Shown here: positions 55,150 to 64,000 of the stretch, piece by piece
Layout: every line of letters starts with the position of its first letter
Position numbering within the stretch: position 1 is the stretch's first letter
Origin: Rattus norvegicus
Taxonomy: Eukaryota; Chordata; Mammalia; Rodentia; Muridae
Reading direction: 5' to 3'
DNA length: 64,000 nucleotides
Assembly (NCBI RefSeq): GCF_036323735.1
Contig: NC_086036.1
Coordinates: forward strand, 45,091,050-45,155,049
Translations under genes and position numbers: made by a program
Notes under the pieces: generated by a model
What the model saw: only the letters and a program-made list of their open reading frames with translations
Database searches by the model: none
What the model was told of the DNA's origin: nothing

Positions 55150-56090
55150 CAACCATTAACTGCCCATAGATCTTATTAAAGGGTGGGAGGTTATGAGCCT
55201 CTGTCCCTCCATGGAAGGACTTGGCAGACTCGATTTTGTGTAGCTTCTGTAATCACAGCTGCTGTGACTTCAAGAATGCAATGGCCATGGGGTGCTCAAC
55301 AGACAGAATCCCTCAATAGTCCCAACACTCAACCTCTTCCCCTGGCTGCTGCATTTGTCCCCCCCCCCTCCTCATGTTCCTTGATGGTTTTATATATGTT
55401 CCATTTAGAGATGAGCATTTAATAGTCAGTTTATTCTTAATACTTTGACCAGTTATCAGTCTCTGCAGTAACCTCTGCCACTACCAAAAGAAGCTTCCCC
55501 AACTAAAGCTGACAAAAGTCCATTAATCTATGGGCCTAAATGCACTTATTTCCAGGACACACTGACAGGTACAGTATGTCCATTTTAGCAATGCCACAGC
55601 AATAGATTCTTGACTAGGCTGTGTGACCTCCCCAACTGAAGCTTCTGACTAGGTTTACATCACCAGAACGAATTCTGTCCTGTGGAGAAGACCCCAAATC
55701 CATTCTCAACATGGTTGATTTAACACTATTGCATCAGTGCTCTCATCTTACCTGATAGGTCAAGAGTACTGTGCCCAAGGGCTATACTAAGACCATTGAT
55801 AACAATTTCCCAGAATCCTGCACGAACCTTCTGGCATTATAATGACTATCCTGTAGGGAGAAGTTCAACCGGAGCTTGATTTCTCTATGACCTTTTCCCA
55901 GAGCACAAGATATCCTCATCAACAGGTTTTTACCATCTAGTTCTGTGGGCAACCAACAGGAGTGGCAATTGCCTGTGCTATTTTGGGGACTCCTGAGCCT
56001 CTCTGACCAAGAAAACATAGAAAGGCAACTGATGTCTGGTTCTGGCATTTTTGTTTAATAACCTATGACTTCTAAGTGAAGCTTTATCTG
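55150..56090 (-). mobile_element. Old rodent L1 3' UTR-like, right part
   Basis: 'caaccattaactgcccatag' continues the element cut at 54794. Further right, 'tgacctccccaactgaagct', 'ctgactaggtttacatcacc', 'tcagtgctctcatcttacct' and 'aatcctgcacgaaccttctg' also look repeat-derived. The right boundary and family are uncertain. Confidence 0.42.
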
Positions 56091-56434
56091 CCCTCACAGG
56101 GTACCTCCCTCCGAGTTTTTATTTTATCTTTAATTAGCTCACTTTCAGTGCTCCTTCTGGCTTTGTCATGCATACTTAGTTTTGGTTGATTTACCCTACT
56201 TCTCTCTCTCTCTCCCATCTCTGTCTCCCTGGCCTCTGCTTAAATCTTTCTACCTCCTGTTTATCCTGCTACATTTTTATATCACACACATTCTATTAAC
56301 CTTGAACAACCATCTTTCAAACCTCAATAACCTCTCATGGCCCCATGTAGCTCCTTGGGCTCTGTATAAACTCTCATGTGTGTGCACATATGAAAATTAG
56401 AAGCCGGTAAGCCACATGTGAGGGAAAATATGCA
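56091..56434. other. No gene recognised
   Basis: Pyrimidine-rich, unique-looking. Confidence 0.4.
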
Positions 56435-56532
56435 GTCTGTCTTTCTAAGAGGTTGGTTCACCCAGTATATTTTCCAGTTTCATTCATTTTTCCTAAAACA
56501 TTAATGATTTCACTTTTCTTTATGGCTGATTA

Positions 56533-56593
<61 letters not shown>

Positions 56594-57020
56594 TGCACAC
56601 ATATAAATTATAAATACATACATGCGTACACACACACACACACACACATATATGAAGTTAAACAATAGATAAGGGTTGCTCTGTCCCCATATTTTTGGCA
56701 GCATTGGCTGTCATGTGTTTTCTTATGACAGTCATTCTATTATGACTGAGACATCTCAACAATTTAACATTGAATTTCCCTGATGGCTAAGATGATATAC
56801 ACTTTAAAAATGTTTATTAGCCATTTGTATTTCTTCTTTTCATAAGGCATTTTTTTGTTTGTTTTTAGATTTTAAATACTCATCTTCCGTTATATGTGCA
56901 GCTGGTAAAACTTTTCTCGCATGCTGTAGGATGTCTTTCACTTGATTAGCTGTTTTGTTACACTGACGCTTTGGTTGCCTTTGTTGACTGTTAGCCTCGT
57001 TTCCTTAGCGACCTGGATCC
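56435..57020 (-). mobile_element. Ancient L1 ORF2 C-terminal relic (antisense)
   Basis: 'ccagtttcattcatttttcc' (56473), 'aatttccctgatggctaaga' (56774), 'ttattagccatttgtatttc' (56814) and 'tgctgtaggatgtctttcac' (56923) are the antisense blocks of the ancient L1 ORF2 end, in order. A CT/CA microsatellite (56535-56592) and another CA tract (56629-56649) interrupt it. Confidence 0.62.
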
Positions 57021-57757
57021 TATTCAGAAATGCTCTTACCTGTGCTTCTACTTTGAAGTTGAGAAAACCCTGTCGTAAAAACTGCAAATGTCACTCTTAC
57101 CCCAGGGTTGTACTGTTCTACAAAGAGAAGAATGCACTCAATCAACGGGGTTCTGAAGACAAAGAAACCTACTTCAGGAAAGGTACATGAACAATCGCAC
57201 CTCATTGTAAGTCATCATACATCATTTAGCACATGCCTTGGGGCAGGGAATAACAGTGCTCCCCAAATTAAATCTTTCAGCTGCTGTGAAGTAGTTAGAG
57301 TAGAACATCAGGAAAATAAAGGTCTTCTTCTTCCTCCTCTTCTTCCTCTTCCTCTTTCCCTTCTTCTTCTTCCTCCTCCTCCTCTTCCTCTTCCTCAGTC
57401 TCAGAAGCTTTTGCTGATCTCAGTGATGACAGACTGTTCAAAATAAAACTTTGAAAAAGAGGATTGGATTAAGCACAAGAGCATGAACAAGAGATGCATT
57501 AACTAGTTAGTGTAGTCTATTTTAAATTCCACATCAAGACTGTATTGCTACCATTCTTGAGCATTTACAGGACTGAATCTGCTCATTCATAACAAAGAAG
57601 ATAGGCTGAAATTACTTCTCTTTAAGGTTAGCATCACTTTTTAAAAAGTTGAAGTATGGTAATAACAAAAGCCAAAACTCACAGCAAGTTATATAAGAAA
57701 TTGAAAGTAGGCACACAGGTGTGCAAAGACATACATGCAGTCAAAACAACCGTGCAC
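57021..57757. other. No gene; (CTT/CCT)n tract at 57322-57397
   Basis: A degenerate trinucleotide pyrimidine tract lies inside otherwise unrecognised sequence. A 112-codon frame across it (57108-57446) is Leu/Pro-rich because of the tract and has no other support. Confidence 0.5.
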
Positions 57758-59287
57758 ATAAACACATCTTTTTTTTTTTTTTATTAACTTGAGTATTTCT
57801 TATATACATTTCGAGTGTTATTCCCTTTCCCGGTTTCCGGGCAAACATCCCCCTCCCCCCTCCCCTTCCTTATGGGTGTTCCCCTCCCAACCCTCCCCCC
57901 ATTGCCGCCCTCCCCCCATAGACTAGTTCACTGGGGGTTCAGTCTTAGCAGGACCCAGGGCTTCCCCTTCCACTGGTGCTCTTACTAGGATATTCATTGC
58001 TACCTATGGGGTCAGAGTCCAGGGTCAGTCCATGTATAGTCTTTAGGTAGTGGCTTAGTCCCTGGAAGCTCTGGTTGCTTGGCATTGTTGTACTTTTGGG
58101 GTCTCGAGCCCCTTCAAGCTCTTCCAGTTCTTTCTCTGATTCCTTCAATAGGGGACCTATTCTCAGTTCAGTGGTTTGCTGCTGGCATTCGCCTCTATAT
58201 TTGCTGTATTCTGGCTGTGTCTCTCAGGAGCGATCTACATCCGGCTCCTGTCGGTCTGCACTTCTTTGCTTCATCCATCTTGTCTAATTGGGTGGCTGTA
58301 TATGTATGGGCCACATGTGGGGCAGGCTCTGAATGGGTGTTTCTTCAGTCTCTGTTTTAATCTTTGCCTCTCCCTTCCCTGCCAAGGGTATTCTTTTTCC
58401 TCATTTAAAGAAGGAGTGAAGCATTCACCTTTTGATCATCCGTCTTGAGTTTCATTTGTTCTAGGGATCTAGGGTAATTCAAGCATTTGGGCTAATAGCC
58501 ACTTATCAATGAGTGCATACCATGTATGTCTTTCTGTGATTGGGTTAGCTCACTCAGGATGATATTTTCCAGTTCCAACCATTTGCCTACGAATTTCATA
58601 AACTCGTTGTTTTTGATAGCTGAGTAATATTCCATTGTGTAGATGTACCACATTTTCTGTATCCATTCCTCTGTTGAAGGGCATCTGGGTTCTTTCCATT
58701 TTCTGGCTATTATAAATAAGGCTGCGATGAACATAGTGGAGCACGTGTCTCTTTTATATGTTGAGGCATCTTTTGGGTATATGCCCAAGAGAGGTATAGC
58801 TGGATCCTCAGGCAGTTCAATGTCCAATTTTCTGAGGAACCTCCAGACTGATTTCCAGAATGGTTGTACCAGTCTGCAATCCCACCAACAATGGAGGAGT
58901 GTTCCTCTTTCTCCATATCCTCGCCAGCATCTGCTGTCACCTGAGTTTTTGATCTTAGCCAATCGCACTGGTGTGAGGTGAAATCTCAGGGTTATTTTGA
59001 TTTGCATTTCCCTTATGACTAAAGATGTTGAACATTTCTTTAGGTGTTTCTCAGCCATTCGGCATTCCTCAGCTGTGAATTCTTTGTTTAGCTCTGAACC
59101 CCATTTTTTAATAGGGTTATTTGTTTCCCTGCGGTCTAACTTTTTGAGTTCTTTGTATATTTTGGATATAAGGCCTCTATCTGTTGTAGGATTGGTAAAG
59201 ATCTTTTCCCAATCTGTTGGTTGCCGTTTTGTCCTAACCACAGTGTCCTTTGCCTTACAGAAGCTTTGCAGATAAACATATCTTTTT
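57758..59287 (-). mobile_element. Young L1, 5'-truncated, intact ORF2 C-terminus
   Basis: T-run at 57771, 3' UTR to about 58491, then ORF2 codons open from 59271 to the stop at 58492 (about 260 codons) including 'CGERGTLLHCWWDC' and ending 'MHSLISGY'. Target duplication 'ataaaca(c/t)atcttttt' at 57758-57773 and 59272-59287 with one mismatch. Only the C-terminal part of ORF2 is present, so no endonuclease or reverse transcriptase. Confidence 0.95.
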
Positions 59288-59290
59288 AAA

Positions 59291-59683
59291 AAAGAAACCG
59301 TATTGGTTACTTTTATGTCAACTTAACACAAGTTCGAGTCATCTGGGGGAGAAGGACTCAGTTAAGAAAATGCTGTCATAAAATTGGTCTACAGTCTTTG
59401 GAGCACTTTCTTGATCGATGTAGGAAGGCACAGCCCACTGTGGGAGATACCAACCCAGGGCAAGTAGGCCTGGGTGATATAAGAAATGGGGCTGAACAAG
59501 CCATAAAGAGTAAGCCATAAGCAGCATTCTTCTGTGGCTTCTGCTTCGGTTTCTGGTTTGAATTCCTACCCTGGCTCCCCTTAGCAATGATGTAATGTAA
59601 CATGGGAGTTGTAAGCTGATAAACCCTTTCCTCCCCATGTAATTGGTCATGATGTTTTATCTCAGCAGTATAAGCCTAATACA
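59291..59683 (+). mobile_element. LTR-like repeat (clan relative)
   Basis: 'tatgtcaacttaacacaagt', 'aggcacagcccactgtggga', 'gtgatataagaaatggggct', 'gctgataaaccctttcctcc' and 'catgatgttttatctcagca'. The right end is the antisense type of the TTAGTTAGGG terminus. Same family as the split element at 22650-23290. Confidence 0.68.
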
Positions 59684-59737
59684 GAGATCAGAAGCCTAGT
59701 CAGGATAGTATTTTTACAGGCCACTCCTCTAAAGCTA

Positions 59738-59842
59738 TAATCCCTCTCTCCCTCCTTCCTGTGTCCCGTGCCTCCCTCCCTCCCACTTTCCCCCTCTCCC
59801 TGTGTCCCCTGCCTCCCTTCCTCCCTTCTTTCTTTTCTTCCA
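59738..59842. repeat. Pyrimidine-rich (CCCT/CTTC)n tract
   Basis: Degenerate CT-rich tract with two 'tgtcccctgcctccct'-like units. Confidence 0.9.
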
Positions 59843-59912
59843 AGATAATTCAGACAGAGGAAGTTGTGGAAACCCTCTTCTGGGATGGGATGCATATACA
59901 AATAACTACAAT

Positions 59913-60075
59913 AAGCTGGGTGGTGGTGGTCATGGCACACGCCTTTAATCTCAGCTCTCTAGAGGCAGAGACAGACAGATCTCTGAATTAAAGGCTAACT
60001 TGGTCAACAGAGTTCCCAGACAGCCAGGGCTAGCAAGACAAGGCCTGTCTTAAAAAAATAACAATAACAACAACA
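59913..60075 (+). mobile_element. B1 SINE
   Basis: 'gctgggtggtggtggtcatg', 'gcacacgcctttaatctcag', 'agaggcagagacagacagat', 'agacagccagggctagcaag' and an A-rich tail with AAC units. Confidence 0.83.
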
Positions 60076-61129
60076 ACACATAGCCCACAGCCTCTTAAAC
60101 ACTAACTACCATAGACAAGACTTTACAGACACACATAGAAGTGTGACTGACTCATTCTGATCTGGCCACATTTTAAAGCCACGAGTCCTAATGTTTCCAT
60201 AGCAACATGAAGATAAAGTTTGGATTAAGAATGAGGCAAAAGGAAATTCAATAGAAAGAGTCTATTGCAAGTATATTAATGGATAAAACCAACCAACTCT
60301 AATTTCCTTTGTGTTAATGACAATTTTTTCTGCCAAAACATTTTGCTACTTTATGAATACAATTTTACAAGCATTTATTGCTTTACATGATGGGTAGAAA
60401 TGATTGGAATCTTTGAGAACAATTCATAATGTAGAACTCGTTTACTTTAGAAAGCCATTGAGGAAGACAAAAGCAAAGCATCCGACTTCCTCAGTCCATT
60501 TTGCTTGAACTAATACCAAAATTAATTTTAATCTGTTAGGACAATAATGAGCTTTAAAGCAGAATAAATTGGATAAAAAAATGCTACTAACTTTTTTCCT
60601 AGAATTAACCCTTAGAGACTGTAAATCAAACTCCATCACATATGCAAGGCACTTAAAGTCAAGACAGTGTTTCTATTCTTTTCTTCTAACTCCTAAAAGC
60701 AAACCCCAACCCCAACCCCAACCCCAACTCCAACCCCGTACTTTCTCAACGTCTAGCTCTCGTGCCAACTGGTTATGGTTTCTTTCAGCTGCTTCTAACA
60801 GATTCAAGTGAAAACCCAGATCCTGCCTACCTTGTGCTGGCATAAACAACGTCCCTTTGCCTAATGGACTTAAGCATGGAAGTGAAGCTACGCAATCTGG
60901 AGCCTCTCAGACCAAGTTGAGAGGGTCGCAAAGGAAAGGGAAGCCTTCAGTGTTCCCACAGCAGCACTCCTTAGGCACTTGAGTGACTACTGTACACCAG
61001 ACATAGCTTTGCTTTAGGTTTCTTTACTCTAATTCTACAGTGAGAAGTCTCAATTCTGACCACATTAAATTTGCGATACTTGTAGGATACTCAGGGGGAT
61101 CTGAAGGGACTTACATCCTTCCACTAACA
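60076..61129. other. No gene; short (CCCCAA)n tract at 60704-60737
   Basis: Mostly unrecognised. 60704-60737 is about five CCCCAA hexamers with one variant. Confidence 0.5.
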
Positions 61130-61270
61130 TTAACACCGCTAAAAAACTACTCTGTCAGAAAATGGGCTGATATTTTACGTGTATTATCTTAAACAACTTC
61201 ATGAAGAAGGTGCTATTTTTAACCATTTCACAGATAGAGAAACCAAAGTAAGGCTACGTAGCGGGGTGCC
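61130..61270 (+). mobile_element. MIR SINE relic
   Basis: 'gtattatcttaaacaacttc', 'atgaagaaggtgctattttt', 'aaccatttcacagatagaga' and 'aaccaaagtaaggctacgta' match the MIR core order. Confidence 0.65.
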
Positions 61271-61399
61271 ATGGCTGACGGACAAGCCCATGTATCCAGC
61301 CTGTGTGCTGTACCTTTCTGAATTTTAACGATGAGAAGGAGAGAGCTGATATTGTTTATGACGTAATAGGTACTGGTATCTTAAGAGTTACCATTATGG

Positions 61400-61432
61400 T
61401 TTTTTGTTTTTTGTTTTTTGTTTTTTTCAGTT
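61400..61432. repeat. (T6G)n low-complexity tract
   Basis: Four TTTTTTG-like units immediately left of the target site of the next L1. Confidence 0.85.
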
Positions 61433-62898
61433 AAAATGACCTCCATCCAAATCGGCAACCAACAGATTGGGAAAAGATCTTTACCAATCCTACAACAGAT
61501 AGAGGCCTTATATCCAAAATATACAAAGAACTCAAGAAGTTAGACCGCAGGGAGACAAATAACCCTATTAAAAAATGGGGTTCAGAGCTAAACAAAGAAT
61601 TCACAGTTGAGGAATGCCGAATGGCTGAGAAACACCTAAAGACATGTTCAACATCTTTAGTCATAAGGGAAATGCAAATCAAAACAACCCTGAGATTTCA
61701 CCTCACACCAGTGAGAATGGCTAAGATCAAAAACTCAGGTGACAGCAGATGCTGGCGAGGATGCGGAGAAAGAGGGACACTCCTCCATTGTTGGTGGGAT
61801 TGCAGACTGGTACAACCATTCTGGAAATCAGTCTGGAGGTTCCTCAGAAAATTGGACATTGAACTGCCTGAGGATCCAGCTATACCTCTCTTGGGCATAT
61901 ACCCAAAAGATGCCCCAACATATAAAAAAGACACGTGCTCCACTATGTTCATCACAGCCTTATTTATAATAGCCAGAAGCTGGAAAGAACCCAGATGCCC
62001 TTCAACAGAGGAATGGATACAGAAAATGTGGTACATCTACACAATGGAATATTACTCAGTTATCAAAAACAACGGCTTTATGAAATTCGTAGGCAAATGG
62101 TTGGAACTGGAAAATATCATCCTGAGTGAGCTAACCCAAACACAGAAAGACATACATGGTATGCACTCACTGATAAGTGGCTATTAGCCCAAATGCTTGA
62201 ATTACCCTAGATGCCTAGAACAAATGAAACTCAAGACGGATGATCAAAATGTGAATGCTTCACTCCTTCTTTAAATGAGGAAAAAGAATACCCTTGGCAG
62301 GGAAGAGAGAGGCAAAGATTAAAACAGAGACTGAAGGAACTCCCATTCAGAGCCTGCCCCACATGTGGCCCATACATATACAGCCATCCAATTAGACAAG
62401 ATGGATGAAGCAAAGAAGTGCAGACCGACAGGAGCCGGATGTAGATCTCTCCTGAGAGACACAGCCAGAATACAGCAAATACAGAGGCGAATGCCAGCAG
62501 CAAACCACTGAACTGAGAATAGGACTCCCGTTGAAGGAATCAGAGAAAGAACTGGAAGAGCTTGAAGGGGCTCGAGACCCCATATGTACAACAATGCCAA
62601 GCAACCAGAGCTTCCAGGGACTAAGCCACTACCTAAAGACTATGCATGGACTGACCCTGGACTCTGACCTCATAGGTAGCAATGAATATCCTAGTAAGAG
62701 CACCAGTGGAAGGGGAAGGCCTGGGTCCTGCTAAGACTGAAACCCCAGTGAACTAGACTGTTGGGGGGAGGGCGGCAATGGGGGGAGGGTTGGGAGGGGA
62801 ACACCCATAAGGAAGGGGAGGGGGAAGGGGGATGTTTGCCCGGAAACCAAAGAATTATTATTAAGTATTAAATAAATTAAAAAAAAATGACCTCCATC
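61433..62898 (+). mobile_element. Young L1, 5'-truncated, with 15 bp target duplication
   Basis: Body 61448-62883. ORF2 codons are open from 61453 to the stop ending at 62187 (about 244 codons: 'RQPTDWEKIF', 'GTLLHCWWDC', ending 'MHSLISGY'), then the 3' UTR. Perfect duplication 'aaaatgacctccatc' at 61433-61447 and 62884-62898. The last ~50 bases before the A-tail differ from the other copies. Opposite orientation to the copy at 57758. Confidence 0.95.
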
Positions 62899-63605
62899 TA
62901 CATTTTACCACCCAGCTGATCCACATGAACCTTGAACCTTGAGTGCTGCTAAGGTGTTAGTCTAATTGATGAGGTGGATACTATTTTGGTCATCCTTACT
63001 AAGGCCCTGGGAGGAAACCCCAGACTTCACCCAACTCTTAAATTAACATTTGAATGAGCTAGTTAGAATGACTAATCTCGTGTTTTAAGAAGTAAGAGTC
63101 AAAGCAAGGGGCCTTAACACAACCACACTCTGAAGCATAACTTTCTTGTTTTGCTGCTAATGCTACAGCGAACTGAATCATGACATAGCTGAGCATTAAA
63201 AAAGAAAGGCTATGGGCTTTCAAGCAGCCCAGAGGCCTGCCATATCAGCCCACCCTGGAGGGCTGGTCTGCTCACTTCTTACTTTAAAAGCTGGCAAGGT
63301 TCTTTGAATACTCATTATTTACTGTGTAAGAAGTGTGGTTGTTGTGGATTTCCGAATACCAGTCCCTCCTGTTGTCACTACTGTCTTCCAAGTTCATAAC
63401 CTGATAACATTCAAGGCTGTACACTTGCTCACCTTGGAAATGTCTTGTTAATGCCTGAGTGGAAGGAACACTGTAAATACAAAACATTAACTATTCTTAT
63501 CTTCAGAACCATAAACATAACCAGAGGTTTCAATATGATACATAAATTAGCATTTATTTCATTTTCAAGTCTTGCACACATATTTATAAACATTTCATAT
63601 TACTT
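62899..63605. other. No gene recognised
   Basis: Unique-looking sequence. Confidence 0.4.
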
Positions 63606-63905
63606 TCAATTTCTAGATGCAGAAACAGAATTGCAGTGTCACAAAAGACATCTCCTTGAAGTCACATATCATTTCAGTAGAGATTCCTGTCCTACATTCA
63701 AAGCCCCTGTGACACTGACCATTAAACAACAGAAGCAAAAGTACCTTGAGCACTTACCATGCACTAGACTGTGCTCACCCCCAGGAGTAAACTCTAACCA
63801 TCACAACAACCTTCTAAGTGCTTGTTATTATACCCATTTAAAAGATGCAGAAATGGATACTCATACAAGTTATCTCATTTGGCCAAGATTGCATGATTGT
63901 TATCT
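63606..63905 (+). mobile_element. MIR SINEs (one or two copies)
   Basis: 63740-63905 is a well-recognisable MIR: 'ttgagcacttaccatgcact', 'atcacaacaaccttctaagt', 'tattatacccatttaaaaga' and 'gatgcagaaatggatactc'. 63606-63700 ('gatgcagaaacagaattgca', 'ccttgaagtcacatatcatt') looks like a second, more diverged MIR core. Confidence 0.65.
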
Positions 63906-64000
63906 TTTACTGTATTAAAGTGATCTGTATACTATGTGATCTAGAACTATGGTTCAACCCCTGCCTCTTCCCATTCAAAAACACTTCCAAGATTGCATTT

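Noticed and set aside
60704..60737. Interstitial telomere sequence
   Set aside because: The unit is CCCCAA, not the vertebrate CCCTAA; too short and degenerate to be called telomeric.

Overview
This window looks like rodent nuclear DNA, most likely rat (Rattus). The main evidence is a near-consensus ID SINE at 24009 with intact pol III boxes, a second young ID at 50412, B1, B2/B3 and B4-type SINEs throughout, and a full-length L1 whose 5' UTR has a ~608 bp repeat period, the size known for rat L1 promoter monomers. All identifications come from reading the sequence against remembered family features. No database search was run, so family names below are working labels.

No functional protein-coding gene was found. 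The longest reading frames are decayed LINE-1 ORFs, and short frames elsewhere come mostly from CA/GA/CT microsatellites. The one host-gene-derived feature is a processed Rpl15 pseudogene on the minus strand (about 47545-48235). The window is therefore intergenic or intronic.

Layout. 1-9 kb: diverged LTR-like repeats, B3 SINEs, MIR and an old L1/HAL1 ORF1 fragment; one LTR-like element is nested in another at 6787-7434. 9-18 kb: LTR-like elements, including a TATA-containing one at 12.4-13.2 kb, and an old L1 3' UTR at 16.7-18.2 kb. 18-27 kb: stacked L1s and LTR-like elements, a young ID, and several (GA)n or (CA)n tracts. 27-34 kb: an old L1 with an inverted 5' segment (twin priming), then a mostly unrecognised stretch, then a nest of young L1 and B1 in an ancient L1. 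34.7-41.4 kb: a full-length minus-strand L1 with 3' UTR, ORF2, ORF1 and promoter monomers, inactivated by frameshifts and stops. 41-54 kb: an L1 3' end inserted in a MIR, a TATA/poly(A)-bearing LTR, B2 with a 17 bp target duplication, the Rpl15 pseudogene, and SINEs. 54-64 kb: an LTR-like insertion in an old L1, then two young truncated L1s (57.8-59.3 kb minus, 61.4-62.9 kb plus) forming a long inverted repeat, then MIRs.

The features do not work together as a system; they are layers of retrotransposon insertion. The most informative observation is a set of TGT...ACA/ATA-ended rodent repeats flanked by 5 bp duplications. Five copies have perfect duplications and one has 4 of 5, which argues for an LTR (ERVL/MaLR-like) origin. 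I saw no convincing previously undescribed biological system.
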